Source: Perognathus longimembris pacificus (Eukaryota; Chordata; Mammalia; Rodentia; Heteromyidae). Taken from it: a stretch of 64,000 nucleotides of DNA. The position numbers and the translations under genes were made by a program. The notes beneath the pieces are model-generated. The model was not told where the DNA came from. It did not search any database and saw nothing but the letters and a program-made list of their open reading frames with translations. Shown in pieces: positions 26,330-37,689 of this stretch (the first letter of the stretch is position 1; each line of letters opens with the position of its first letter). The DNA lies in the NCBI RefSeq assembly GCF_023159225.1, contig NC_063167.1, positions 14,945,360-15,009,359 on the forward strand, read 5' to 3'.

Positions 26330-27975
26330 GTCTCAGAATGTTTTAGACTTCTCCTCGCTTACTTGTGTCCAGAGGAAACAGGAAATGTTAGCATCAGCTG
26401 CGCTCTGGACCGCTGGGTCTTGGGTGGTCCTTCCTGTCTTCACAGAGTCACAGTCATATCCTTCATGCCTTTGGTTGATTGCTATCTCATTGGCTCCTCC
26501 CAGCTGCCAGTGAGGATGTGGATTCAGGTACTAGGGGACACTGAGGCTTAGTAGCAGCACGGAACATGTAGAGGTGCTAGCCAGACAGACTCCATGCTGA
26601 CCTGTGATTCAGCCCTGTTGTCACTGGCTGCATGTCCTCTGTGCCATGTGCTTTTCTTGTGCCTCATTCTCAGGCCAGCCCTGCTGGGTGGTTACTATAA
26701 TTATCCACCTTCACAGATAAGGAACCCAGAGGCCAGGAGGCGGCCAGCCGCACTGGAGGGGGCCTCCAGCCCAGCTTTCCTCTCAAACCAGTCTGTGTTT
26801 TGCATCACCCAGCACTTCCCGGCCTAGTCAGGAGCCCTAGGGAAGGTAGATGTGGGAAATGAGCCTAGAGCTTAAAGACTTGGATTCATGAATCAGCTCT
26901 GAACCCCTGCTAGTTCCTCTGAACCTCAGTTTTCTCTTCTGTAAACTGGAGGTGATGTCACACTCGGCCTGGACTGTCAGCCCTGGGGGACATTCATAGC
27001 AGTGGCACGAATGAGAAACGTAGCTGTCTTTCCCCCGCCCAGGAGTTGGGTCAGGAGGCAGGTAGGCTGTCCACCACAGCTTGGCTGTTTGTGAAGTTGC
27101 AGGGTGGGGGTGGAGGGAGCAGGCCAAAACTTAGCTGCAACTCAACCCCCACACCAGAACCCTCAGGGGCAGGGTGAGAGAGAGACAGAAACTTCTGGAC
27201 TGTCACCACTGAGTTCCAAGCATTCCAGAGGGCTCCGTGGGAAGGAAGTCTGTCAGCTCCTGACCCAGCACCAGCTGGAATCCCAGCTGGGCTATCAGCA
27301 ACACCCCAGCCTCTGCCCAGATCTCAAGATCCAGGGCCTCGCCCCTGCCCCGCCCCCAGCTTGTGCTAGGGAATTCCAGTAGGGAGGGACTGGAGTCTGG
27401 ACATAGGCTCTGGTTCCCGTTTGGTCCCCTCCCTTCCCCAGGCCTCCGCATCTCCCCAGTGGCACAGGGCACTACACCCCAGCTTCTGCTACTGGAGTCT
27501 CAGCTTGGGTTTAAGGAACAATGGCCAGCAGCGCCTATCACACAGCCCTGCTCCCTGCTGCCCTCACCACAGCCTGGGTGGGATTGCGTTTCCCTCAGGC
27601 TGCCTTATTTCCAACTTGCTTAAGAACCTCTTGGGGACTGATCTGGACCTCGCTTTCCCTCCCCTCCGAGCCACCCTTAGGATGTAGCACAGAGCGAGCA
27701 TCCAGCCTGTGTTGTTGGGCCATGTTGGAGTCCTTGATGGTCAAGCATTTTCCCTCAGTGCTCATGGGAGAGCTCGGTCCTGAGCTCTGGCTTCACCATT
27801 CTGTGGGGACAATCAGAGGCCGCTCAGGCCTAGGCATCCTGGGTTTTCAGAACCATTCTCAGTGTAGGCCAAGTCACAAGAAGAATGCTGGGATGTGCTG
27901 GCCTTTGCCAACTTCCAAGAGCCCATCCGTCCTTAGCCTTCAACTTTCACCACTGACATTTCACATGAAGATTAT
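26330..27975. other. Long SINE-free intergenic stretch
   Basis: About 1.6 kb without IDL-Geo or B1. MIR/L2-like remnants are suspected near 26690-26740 and 26880-26965 (CCTCAGTTTTCTC). Candidate regulatory DNA. Confidence 0.4.
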
Positions 27976-28039
27976 GTGCTTATTTATGTATGTATTGCGT
28001 GAAGTATTGGAGATGTGAACCTAGGGCCTTGTACTCACC

Positions 28040-28142
28040 CAACCTCTCTGTGTCTGTCTGTCTGTCTGTCTGTCTCTGTCTCTGTCTCTCTTTGTCTGTC
28101 TCTCTCTCTCTCTACATACACACACACACACACACACACACA
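28040..28142. repeat. (CTGT)n, CT-rich and (CA)n compound microsatellite
   Basis: CTGT units, then TCTC-rich, then about 12 CA units. Confidence 0.92.
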
Positions 28143-28189
28143 GGTTTGAGGGGTTTGGGTTTTTTGGGAATTTGGGGGGTATTTGGGTT

Positions 28190-28640
28190 TTTTTTTGTTT
28201 TGGGTTGTGGGGTTTGAACTCTGGGCCTGGGCGCTGTCCCTGAGCTCCTTTTCTCAACTCTAGTGCTCTACCAGTTGAGCCACAGTGCCACTTCTAGCTT
28301 TTTCTGTAATTAATTGCAGATAAGAGCCTCATGGAGGGCTGGGGATATGGCCTAGTGGCAAGAGAGCTTGCCTCATATACATGAGGCCCTGGGTTCAATT
28401 CCCCAGCACCACATTTATACAGAAAACGGCCAGAAGTGGCGCTGTGGCTCAAGTGGCAGAGTGCTAGCCTTGAGCAAAAGGAAGCCAGGGACAGTGCTCA
28501 GGCCCTGAGTCCAAGGCCCAGGACTGGCCAAAAATAAAAAGAGTCTCATGGAATTTCCTGCCTGGGCTAGCTTCGAACCAGAGTCTTGGAACTCAGCATC
28601 CTGAAAGAGATTGCAGGCATGAATCATGAGTGCGTAACTC
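28190..28640 (-). mobile_element. B1-Geo SINE split by an IDL-Geo copy
   Basis: Antisense Geo half to 28335; B1 half resumes after 28538. Confidence 0.87.
28336..28537 (+). mobile_element. IDL-Geo SINE nested at an AAGAGTCTCATGGA-type site
   Basis: Flanked by AAGAGCCTCATGGA and AAGAGTCTCATGGA. Confidence 0.93.
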
Positions 28641-28669
28641 AAGACTTTTTTTTTTAATTACTATTTTGT

Positions 28670-28790
28670 TTATGTAGTACCCAGCTATGAATCCCAGCCT
28701 CATGAGAGTCTTATTTGCAATTAACCACCAAAAAGCAGAAAGAGGAAGGGTGGCTCAAATGGTAAGAGAGCCAGCCCTGGGCAAAGTAAG
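28670..28790 (+). mobile_element. B1-Geo SINE fragment
   Basis: Linker (GCAATTAACCACCAAAAAG) and partial Geo half. Confidence 0.7.
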
Positions 28791-28799
28791 TATAATTGG

Positions 28800-28992
28800 G
28801 TCTGGGAATGTGGCTTAGCGGTAGAGTGCTTGCCTAACATGCATGAAGCCCTGGGTTCGAGTCCTCAGTACCACATAAATAGAAAAAGCCAGAAGTGGCA
28901 CTGTGACTCAAGTGGTAGAGTGCTAGCCTTGAGCAAAAGGATCTCAGGGACAGTGCTCAGGCCCTGAGTTCAAGGCCCAGGACTGGCAAAGA
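28800..28992 (+). mobile_element. IDL-Geo SINE, older subtype
   Basis: Head with TAACATGCATGAAGCC and TCCTCAGTACC. Confidence 0.9.
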
Positions 28993-28994
28993 AA

Positions 28995-29570
28995 AGAAAT
29001 ACTCTTTATTGGATTCAAGTTACTAGATCTAGGTGACATGGCAGTTGTAGTGGAGATTTAAGCAAAAATAAGACTGTTAATGCCAAGCAAAAGCCAAACA
29101 AAGGTGCCCCCATCCAAGGGGAGTGGGTAGGCAGGCACAAGATGGAGCCTGCTCTGGAGATCCCCAGACCTCGGGTTTTATTCCCAGAGTCAGTCAGTCC
29201 TGCAACCTGGATGTGGTGTCATTCACTTCTGGAAACGGCTGTGGGCTGGGCCTCAGTTCCTCCCACATGTCAGATGAAGGAGAGAGAGTTGGCTCATGGC
29301 CCTGGATGGACAGACTCCGGCTATCAATCTTCCAGGCCTGGGGTTTTCCCCGGCTGCAGGGGGCTTGCAGTCCGCACGTGCCTGCTGTCTGCCACAGGTC
29401 ATTCCGCTGACATCAGCTGGCCAGACTCTGATTCCTTATCAGCATCCAGGCCATGTGCTCAGCTCCCAGTTTTCCTAACTCCGGGCCTAACTTTCGAATC
29501 AACATCTGAACTCAAGACTAATTTATTTTCTTTGGCAATGTGTGGGTAGAATCTAGGGTTTTGTATGTAC
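28995..29570. other. Intergenic unique sequence
   Basis: No repeat or gene recognised; several overlapping short open frames show no coding character. Confidence 0.4.
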
Positions 29571-29574
29571 TAGG

Positions 29575-29783
29575 CAAATGCTCTAACACTGGGACTTGAA
29601 CTCAGGGCTTAGAGCTCTCCCTTAGCTTTTTCACTCAAGGATTCAGTCCTACCACTTGAGTCATACCTCCACTTCTGGCTTTTGGCAGTTTATTGGATTT
29701 GTCTACCTGACCTGGCTTCAAACCTAGATCCTCCCTAGCCTTCCAAGTAGCTCAGATTACAGATGTGTGCTATCAGCATCTGG
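29575..29783 (-). mobile_element. B1-Geo composite SINE, diverged
   Basis: Antisense Geo and B1 halves (CACTTGAGTCATACCTCC, AGTAGCTCAGATTACAG). Confidence 0.75.
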
Positions 29784-29785
29784 CT

Positions 29786-29885
29786 GAGACATACCTTCCT
29801 AGGTGGCGCAGGCTGGCCTTGAACTCTTGATCCTTTTGCTTCAGCCTCCCAACTGCTGGGATTATAGATGTGAACTAGCAGGTAA
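29786..29885 (-). mobile_element. B1 SINE
   Basis: Antisense B1 (CTTGAACTCTTGATCC, TGCTGGGATTATAG). Confidence 0.8.
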
Positions 29886-30266
29886 ATCATGGAAAAATGA
29901 ATAGGACTATCCAGTGGCTCCCACTGAGGCCCTAACATGGCTCAGATCCTGGGTCTGGTGGCCTTGGGGCTCATGACCCCCAGAGACCTAGAGAGAGCCA
30001 ACCACTGGCTTCGGAGCGCGGAGTGACTCACTGTGTGGCCGTTCGGTGCCTGGCTCTTCCCTGACACAGCCAAGTGTGGGAAGCGCCATGACGATCAGGG
30101 CCCAGGAGCAGGAGGAAGTGAGTCAGCCAGTGCTGCTGGCACCTGAGGCCACCAGGCAGGGAGCACACAGACTTGTGAGGGAAGCATTGTCATCTCCATG
30201 CTACCATGGAACAACAGGGGCTCAGGAGGTCCTGTTGGTCAGGGTTCAAGTATCAGAAATGACTTA

Positions 30267-30490
30267 AGGCTGGGTGCTGGTGGCTCACGCCTGTCATCCT
30301 GCCTTCGCAGGAGGCTGAGGTCTGAGGATCAAGTTCCAAGACATCCCAGGCAGGAAAGTCAGTGAGACTCTTAGCTCCAATCATCCACCAAAAAACCAGA
30401 AGTGGAGCTGTGACTCCAGTGGTTGAGGGCCAGCTTTGAGGAAGAATGCCTAGGCCCTGAGGTTAAGCCCCAGGGCTGGCACCAAAAAAG
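30267..30490 (+). mobile_element. B1-Geo composite SINE
   Basis: B1 head (GTGGCTCACGCCTGTCATCC) and Geo half. Confidence 0.86.
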
Positions 30491-30494
30491 AAAA

Positions 30495-31070
30495 AAAAAA
30501 TGACTTAAGTGACCAATAAAATGCCAAAATGCTGAGTTTGGGAGGTTCCAGATGTTCAATCCACGGGGCCTGCAAGACTCAGCTCCTGTCCCTTTCTAAA
30601 TTCTGTCCTTAGACCATTCGCTCCTCCCACTTTGTTCCACCAAGATTATGGCAGTTTGGGGGGTCACCCCAAAATGAGGGACGCGATGAGCTGGGGACTG
30701 CGGAGTGGCACAGAGCTTGCCTAGCATGCCTGAAGCCCAGGCTTCCAGGATTTGCTGAGGAGAAAGAAGAGCTCCATCTCAGGGGTGGAGAGATTTGCTC
30801 AAGTCTTGAGCTGAGCTGTAGGATTTGCAGATGTGCCTGTGTGGTTTCTTATCATCCCGCCATCTTCGTGATCCTCATTCCAAGGAGAAGCTGAGACTCT
30901 TAGGAGCCTCCGCAGCCACTCCTACTCTCATTAGGAAGCTTTATGTAATAGTAGTAGTATTCATTCCTAAACTGAGCTTGCTTGGAATGCAAGCCAGCCC
31001 ATTATCCTGTCATCTGTGAGGAAAGGAAGATACTACTCTTGGGGTAGATGGGGGGCGGGGAGGATGGGGT
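30495..31070. other. Intergenic unique sequence
   Basis: Nothing recognised apart from a possible SINE-head scrap near 30720 (TAGCATGCCTGAAGCCC). Confidence 0.4.
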
Positions 31071-31512
31071 GGAATACTGGTGGCTTGAACTCAAGGCCTC
31101 ACACTCTTTTTTTTTTTTTTTGGCAGTCTTGGGGCTTGGACTCAGGGCCTGATCACAGTCCCTGGCTTCTTTTTGCTCAAGGTTAGCACTCTACCTCTTG
31201 AGCCACAGCGCCACTTCCGGCTTTTTCTGTATATGTGGTACTGAGGAATTGAACCCAGGGCTTCATGCATGCTAGGCAAGCACTCTACCACTAAGCCACA
31301 TTCCCAGCCCAAGGCCTCACACTCTTACTCAGCTTTTTTTTTTTCTGAAGGCAGATACTTGACCTCTTGAACCATACCTCCACTTCCAGCTTTTTGCTGG
31401 TTCATCAGCGGTAAGAGTCTTTTAGATTGCTTTGTCATTCCAGATGAACTGTAAGGGTCAGATCTCAGCCTTCTCAGTAGCTAGGATTGCAGGCATGAGC
31501 CTTGGCACTAGG
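31070..31512 (-). mobile_element. B1-Geo SINE split by an IDL-Geo copy
   Basis: Antisense fragments either side of the insert share the duplicated AAGGCCTCACACTC. Confidence 0.83.
31107..31310 (-). mobile_element. IDL-Geo SINE, older subtype, nested
   Basis: Flanked by the perfect 14-nt duplication AAGGCCTCACACTC (31093-31106, 31311-31324). Confidence 0.95.
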
Positions 31513-31514
31513 TG

Positions 31515-32007
31515 GAAATGTTATTCTTAACACCTTCCCACACAGGGAGAGAAGGAGGCCCAGAGAGAAAAAGAAGCTTTCTTGAGGCCAAACAACTGAA
31601 AGATCACAGCAGCCAGTATTGAACCCTGCTAGGGATTCCAGGATCTCACCTCCAGGTCAAGTTGGAGGCCCTGGCCAATGAGCCAAAGGTCAAGTGATTC
31701 AGCCCCAGGCCAGGAAGAAAGAGTTGAGCTGAAAGTGGCTGAATGAAGCTGGCAGTTTGAAGGCCCCGTGGCTTGGAGTGGGGTTGGGGCCAGGCCAGCT
31801 GGCAGGCCCGGCAAGCAGCCATCACCACCCACCCAGCTGGCCTCTTAGCTTCCAGTCTCCGCCCGGCCCTCTCCAGAAGCCTCAAGTAAGTGCAGAATCA
31901 GGTGTGACTGTCCACAAATGCTCCCAGGGCCACTCCGTAGTCACAGCCACTTCTACCCACAGGTGCCCTATGGAGGCTCCATCCTAACTCTCCATTTTCC
32001 AGACAGA
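31515..32007. other. Intergenic unique sequence with MIR-like end
   Basis: About 31960-32007 (CTCCATTTTCCAGACAGAG) resembles an antisense MIR/L2 remnant; the rest is unassigned. Confidence 0.4.
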
Positions 32008-32012
32008 GACAC

Positions 32013-32373
32013 TGTTACGGGGCTCGAGGGAGGGATTCCCCGTCCCTCCAAGAGTCCACCAACTCAGAGACGGTCTCAAGCAAAAAGATGGATTTATTGG
32101 GGAAGCAAAAAGTGAACTGACCGCCCAGGGATGCAGCACAGACTCGGGAGCTGAAACTGTGACCCCGAGCAGTCCTCAAATTGGGATTTATAAAGGTAAA
32201 AGCGTGACACAGATGTAGGAGATTGATGCAGGGGGTAGAGCAAGCAACAAACAAGTTAAGCAAGCCATTTACCGAAGCAGAATTTTGGGGTCAGATTGAC
32301 CTAATCTACTGCCCCCAACATTTCCTATCATGTTTCCCTAGTCAAGATGGAGTCAGCTCTGCTCCCTACAACA
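32013..32373 (-). mobile_element. Solo LTR of an endogenous retrovirus, antisense
   Basis: 361 bp with TG...CA ends and a 5-bp duplication GACAC (32008-32012, 32374-32378). Read on the minus strand it has TTTATAAATC-like TATA sequence and CCCCAATAAATCC, a typical LTR polyadenylation motif. Its 3' part resembles the 58296-59009 LTR. No internal retroviral sequence is present. Confidence 0.85.
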
Positions 32374-32404
32374 GACACCAAGGCCAGTTATGCATGAAAG
32401 ATTG

Positions 32405-32625
32405 TCTTGGTTTCTTCTTCTCCTCCTCTTCCTCCTCCTCCTTCTTCCCCTCTTCCTCCTCCTCTCCTTTCTCCTTCTCCTCTTTCTTCTTCTTCTCCTC
32501 CTCCTCCTCTCCTCCTCTTTCTTCTCCTCCTCCTCCTTTTTTTCCTCTTCTTCCTCCCCCCTTTCTCCTCCTTCCTCCTCCTCTTCCCTCTCTTTCTCCT
32601 CCCCCTCCCTTTTCTCCTCCTACTT
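32405..32625. repeat. (TCC/TTC)n polypyrimidine tract
   Basis: About 220 bases almost purely C and T on the + strand. All open frames here are low-complexity artefacts. Confidence 0.95.
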
Positions 32626-32626
32626 C

Positions 32627-32842
32627 TTGGTGCTGGTACTAGGGCTTGAACTCATGGCCTGGGTGCTCATATCTTTTTTTTTTTCCTTCAAGGCTGGTAC
32701 TCTATCAGTTGAGCTACATCTCTACTTTGGCTTTTGCTGATTCATTGAAGAGTTTCATGAACTTTTCTGGTTTGGAATTGTGATCCTCAGATCTCAGCCT
32801 CCTATGTAGATAGGATTACAGGCATGAGTCACTGAAACCCAG
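32627..32842 (-). mobile_element. B1-Geo composite SINE
   Basis: Antisense copy whose tail abuts the polypyrimidine tract. Confidence 0.83.
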
Positions 32843-32932
32843 CTTGGGCTGCTTTTTATCGCTGTTCATTGCTTCATCTTTTGACCTAGTAGCGTGTAGA
32901 TAATATGTACTCAAAGCATTTGCAGAGTTTCT

Positions 32933-33147
32933 TTTCTTTTTTTTCTTTTTTTTTTTTTTGCCAGTCCTGGGCTTGGACTCAGGGGCTGAGCACTGTCCCT
33001 GGTTTCTTTTTGCTCAAGGCTAGCACTCAGCCACTTGAGCCACAGCACCACTTCTGGCCGTTTTCTATATATGTGGTGCTGGGGAATTGAACCCAGGGCT
33101 TCACGTATATGAGGCAAGCACTCTTGCCACTAGGCCATATTCCCAGC
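32933..33147 (-). mobile_element. IDL-Geo SINE, younger subtype
   Basis: Flanked by the perfect 16-nt duplication CATTTGCAGAGTTTCT (32917-32932, 33148-33163). Confidence 0.96.
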
Positions 33148-33371
33148 CATTTGCAGAGTTTCTGACTCAACAAATGAGTGGTGTGTCTGAGCACAGCACT
33201 GCAAGGAGGCGGAGGCTTATGGGACGGAACTCCAGCTGTCAGAACAGAGTTGCTGCACTAGTCATGGCTAGTGGAAGAACAGCCATCGGAGAACTGTGGC
33301 TTGCCCAAGGTCAAGGGTGTATTCTCAGAAAGAGGTTTCTTAGAGGCACACAGCATGAAACCCATTTCCCC

Positions 33372-33372
<1 letters not shown>

Positions 33373-33418
<46 letters not shown>
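33373..33418. repeat. (CA)n microsatellite
   Basis: About 23 CA units. Confidence 0.95.
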
Positions 33419-33420
<2 letters not shown>

Positions 33421-33529
33421 CACTGTAGTTACAAGGACCAAAACCACCCCCTCAGCCAGCTCAGGCATACATCAGGGAAGAGGGTTACTGGGCATTCTTA
33501 TGGAGTCCAAGGAGAAGAAGCTTAGAAAA

Positions 33530-33675
33530 CAAGAGGAGGGGAGAAGGAGGAGGAGAAGGAGGAGGAGGAGGGGGAGGGGGAGAGGGGGAGGGGGAGGGGG
33601 AGGAGGAGGAGGAGGAGGGAAGGAAGGAAGGAAGGAAGGAAGGAAGGAAGGAAGGAAGGAAGGAAGGAAGGAAGA
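33530..33675. repeat. (GGA)n and (GGAA)n polypurine tract
   Basis: GGA/GGGGGA units followed by about 16 GGAA units. Confidence 0.95.
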
Positions 33676-33679
33676 AAAG

Positions 33680-33910
33680 AAAGCCAGGTGTCAGTGGCTC
33701 ATACCTGTAATCCTAGTTACTCAGGAGGCTGAGATCTGACAATTGTAATTCGAAGCCAGCCAGGCAAGGAAAGTCTGTGAGACTCTTATCTCCAATGAAC
33801 CACTCAAACAGCAGAAGTGGCACAGTGGCTCAAAATGATAGAGAACTAGCCTCGAGCAAAAAGAGCTGATGGACAGTGCCGAGGTTCTGAGTTCAAGCCC
33901 AGGACTGACA
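33680..33910 (+). mobile_element. B1-Geo composite SINE
   Basis: Complete B1 and Geo halves between two polypurine blocks. Confidence 0.88.
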
Positions 33911-34030
33911 AAAAAAAGAAAGAAAAAGGGAGGGAGGGAGGGAGGGAGGAAAGAAGAAAGGAAGAAAGAGAAAGAAAGAAAGAAAGAAAGAGAGAGAAAG
34001 AAAGAATGAAATAAAAAGAAAGAGAAAGGA

Positions 34031-34074
<44 letters not shown>

Positions 34075-34076
34075 AA

Positions 34077-34112
<36 letters not shown>

Positions 34113-34115
34113 GAA
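33911..34115. repeat. (GAAA)n polypurine tract
   Basis: GGGA then GAAA units over about 200 bases, growing from the tail of the preceding SINE. Confidence 0.95.
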
Positions 34116-34119
34116 AAGC

Positions 34120-35130
34120 AATCTGGCATTGTCTGCCATCACCTCCTTCCTCTGCTCCCCCTCCCTCCCTTCCCCCTCTTCTCTGCTCAGATAGCCTCCT
34201 CAGGACTCGTGGCTGCCTGGGGCCTTCCATGGCCTTCCATGTTCAACATTCAGTGGTTCAGTTGCAGAGGCCTCGTGGGCCGGCCAATGCTGGGAGCGGC
34301 CTCTGTCCGCGGGTCACTACCGTGTGTAAGGCAGGCCAGGTGCGAGACGACTCAGAAAGGGGCGTGCCAGGGAGGTGGGAAGAAATGAGGCTTCCCAGGC
34401 CCAGCAGCTCCTCTGACCCAGACAAGAAGTCTAGGTTCTCCGGTGATGGAGTGCTTACTACCCACACAAGCACAGCGCCATCCTTTGTCCCTCATTACTC
34501 ACTATTGTTTGAGGGCTCTTAAGTCATCCTCTGAACTAGCTCATGTCTGTGGCTGTAGTGGTTACGCAAGCTCCAATCAACCTTGGGCTCCTTGCTCTGA
34601 GTGGGAGAACCAATCAGATGCTGTCTTTTGTGGAGTTTGAATTTACAATGTGTAAAAATTGTTCATAGCCTTGTCAGGGCTTCCCTATTGGTCAGTGCAT
34701 CCACACCAGTGTTCCCATTGGTTGACAGCAAACCTATAGAAGCGTCCCCTGAAGATTACTTCCCACCCCCGTGGGCAACAAAGGCTGGAGCCATATTTGG
34801 CTTTGCTGGCTTTGCTTATCCTGGTTTTTCTCTGGGCCTGGGCCAGTTGCCTATGCTACTGCCCCCACCCCAATTCTTTGTTCATTGTTTACTGAGGCTC
34901 AATTCTTCTCCTTCCTCCTGTTTCCCCACCTTTTTCCTGCTGATTGCTCACTCTGGACACAGCTCAGCCAGTTCTAACACATGACTACCTATATCTCTTT
35001 CAGCAATCTCTTCTCCTCTTTGAGCCTCAGTTTCCCTCTGAGCCTATTGGAGTCACTGGCTCCCATGTGTCTTATAAAAGGAAGTAAGTTATATAACATT
35101 AAGCTTCAGCCCTTACTTAAAGCTGACAAG
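34120..35130. other. Intergenic unique sequence
   Basis: About 1 kb without SINEs. No gene recognised. Confidence 0.4.
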
Positions 35131-35132
35131 AG

Positions 35133-35250
35133 GCCACACCGGGCATAGTGGTGCAGGCCTCTAATCCCAGTATTTGGGGGGCTGAGGTAGGAGAATCCTG
35201 AGTTCAAAGCCAGCCTGGGACTGCATGGGAGACCTTGTCTAAAACAAGAG
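35133..35250 (+). mobile_element. B1 SINE
   Basis: Classic B1 (GGTGCAGGCCTCTAATCCCA, GCTGAGGTAGGAGAATCC). Confidence 0.85.
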
Positions 35251-35324
35251 AAGACTGGAGAGGCTGAGCAAGGCTGGAAGGGAGAAGACATTGCAGTCCA
35301 GGCCTTTTCTGGGCATCTAACTTG

Positions 35325-35410
35325 GTTTGTGTTCTTTATGAATCTGAGCAACTCTCTCCCTCGGTGAGACTCAGTCTTCCTCATCTGACAAAGGAGGCCT
35401 ACAGAAGCAT
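35325..35410 (+). repeat. MIR-like remnant
   Basis: GAGCAACTCTCTCCCTCGG and TCTTCCTCATCTGAC fit the conserved core-to-tail part of MIR. Confidence 0.5.
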
Positions 35411-35595
35411 TTCCCAAACTGAAAAATGGGTTAGTAGCATAAGACAGACACACACACACAAACACAATGACAGGCATTAGACTAAGTTTTTAGCAAAAGT
35501 CACAACATCTATTGAATATTAAAAGCTTGGAGACTGTGTTAGCCCAATATGTAGCCTGTAACCCAATATGATGAAATTAAATTTAAAATTCACAA

Positions 35596-35706
35596 AGCCA
35601 GCAATGGTGGGGCATTCTGTTATTCCAGACTTTGGAGGTCAAGGCAGGAGATTTGAAAGTTTAAGGTCAACTTGAGCTACACAGCAAATACACTGTTTCC
35701 GAAAGT
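35596..35706 (+). mobile_element. B1 SINE, old
   Basis: Diverged B1 (TTATTCCAGACTTTGGAGG, GGTCAACTTGAGCTACACAG). Confidence 0.75.
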
Positions 35707-35738
35707 ACCATATAATAATAAGGAAAAAAGAAATGTTT

Positions 35739-35928
35739 GGGCTAGGACCGTGGCTTAGTGGCAGAGTGATTGCTTGGTATGCATGAAGCCCTGGGTTCAA
35801 TTCCTCAGTACCACATAAACAGGAGAAGCAGGAAGTGGTACTGTGAGTCAAGTTGTAGAGTGCTAGCCTTGAGCAAAAGAAGCTCAGGACCCGAGTTCAA
35901 GGCCCAGGACTGGCAAAAAAAAAAAAAA
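35739..35928 (+). mobile_element. IDL-Geo SINE, older subtype
   Basis: Head with GGTATGCATGAAGCCC and ACATAAACAG. Confidence 0.88.
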
Positions 35929-35939
35929 TAATAATTGAT

Positions 35940-36165
35940 GCCATTCCTTGAGGCTTGAAATCAAGGCCTGGGTGCTGTTCCTGAGCACTCAAGGCAAGAT
36001 CACTCTACCGCTGGAGCCCATGGCTCCACTTCTGGCTTTTTGGTGATTATTTGAAGATAAATATCTCATGGACTTTCCTGCCTGGGCTGGCTTCAAAGCG
36101 GAATCTTCACATCTCAGCATCTAGGAGTCGCTGGGAGTTATAGGCGCGAGTCACTGGCCCCAGGT
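35940..36165 (-). mobile_element. B1-Geo composite SINE
   Basis: Antisense Geo and B1 halves (CTGGGCTGGCTTCAAAG). Confidence 0.83.
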
Positions 36166-36394
36166 GATAAGAACATCGTTGAACTAAAACTTAGTTTCAC
36201 CATCAATTCATCTCCCCTGGCCTCACTGGGCACGTCAGGGGCACAGGCCTCTCTTGCCATCCCTGTGGCAAGTGTTACACAGAGGCCTAGAGCAGACTGT
36301 CACCACAGGAAGTATTACTGGGTGTAGCTGCAGCTAGAACCTTCTTCCCCAACACAGGTGGCCATGCCCTGCCTCTACAGAAGGTGTACAAACA

Positions 36395-37045
36395 GTTAAA
36401 GAAGTAACTGCTAATAGCCAAGTGATACAAACAGCCCGGATGCCCTTTCATAGATGAGTGGATCAATAAAATGCGGTATCTATACACAATGGAATTTTAT
36501 GCATCCATTAGAGAGAATAAGAATATATTATTTGCAGGGAAATGGATGAGCCTAGAACAAATCACATTAAGTGAGTTAAGCCAAGCTCAGAGAGATAAAT
36601 GTGCGTGTCTTCTCTTTATGTGGACGGTAGATCTAAAATATAACTGGACACGAAAGCCTCTACAGGACTTTAGGCATTCACAGGCAGACTAAAGGAGGAT
36701 ATTTAAAATACTAGTTATTGAAACAAATTCCAGGGAATGGAAACACCGGGTGTTCTGTTGTTGTGGATGGTGGTGGTGGTTTTTGTTTTTGTTTTTCTTT
36801 CTGTTTGGGGAGAGCAAAGAGGAGGGCACAGAAAGAGAGGGAGGGAACAGTGAAATCATGCTATTCAGTAGATGCTATGTGGAAAATATCTATGACTTGT
36901 GGGCAGAGATGGGAGGGAGAAACTGAGGGAAAGCAAAAGAAGGAATGACATTGTCCAAAAACATGTACCCAGTATCTAACTTATGACATGGTAACCTCAT
37001 TGTACAACACCATAATAATAGCAGTAAAATTAGGTTTAGAAATAA
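36395..37045 (+). mobile_element. L1 LINE 3'-end fragment
   Basis: Segments such as ACAATGGAATTTTATGCATC, GCAGGGAAATGGATGAGCC and ACAACACCATAATAATAG fit the L1 3' untranslated end. Truncated, no ORF left. Confidence 0.8.
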
Positions 37046-37049
37046 TCAC

Positions 37050-37440
37050 TGCTCACCCAGGAATGTGCTAGGGGATGGCGGTGAGCGTCTGACAGCGTGC
37101 AGAGAGACGTTCCAGCCGCAGAGCCCTGCCCCGGGAGGAAGGAGGGGGCTCCGTGGACATTATCACCGTGGGAAGGGCCCTCCGTGCGGCTGAGGGCGCT
37201 GGGAAAAGAGGGGGCAGAGGATGGAATTGTCGGTGGAATTTTGAAGGAGAGAGGAAAGAGATGGGAGTGGGCTGAAGGTCAGAGAGAGGCTGGCAACCCA
37301 GTGGGAAAATGAGAGGGGATCAGGAGCCAGGCGGGCCTGTGCGTGTGTGCATGTGAGCGTGTGCAGGTGCGCGTGTGTAAACGCAGGGGCCTGGGTGTTG
37401 TCTACTTGCAACACAGCTCCATTTCTAGCTGCTTCTTCTT
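37050..37440. other. Intergenic unique sequence with GT-rich end
   Basis: No gene recognised; 37338-37378 is rich in GTGTGC units. Confidence 0.4.
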
Positions 37441-37653
37441 CTTTTTTTTTTTTCTTTTTTTGCCGGTCCTAGGCCGTGAACTCAGGGCCTGAGCACCATC
37501 CCTGGCTTCTTCCCGCTCAAGGCTAGCACTCTGCCACCTGAGCCACAGAGCCCCTTCTGGCCGTTTTCCATATATGTGGTGCTGGGGAATCGAACTGAGA
37601 GCTTCATGTGTAGGAGGCAAGCACTCTTGCCACTAGGCCATATTCCCAGCCCT
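37441..37653 (-). mobile_element. IDL-Geo SINE, younger subtype
   Basis: Full-length antisense copy with T-run tail. Confidence 0.9.
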
Positions 37654-37689
37654 TTCTTTCTTTTTTTTCTTTTTTTTTTTTTGTACCCT

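Noticed and set aside
32223..32642. Ser/Pro/Phe-rich and Leu-rich frames in the 32.4-kb tract
   Set aside because: Translation of a (TCC/TTC)n tract; the repeat yields open frames in all three phases.
33500..34230. Direct-repeat array resembling a CRISPR
   Set aside because: Short-unit purine microsatellites without spacers, in a mammalian genome.
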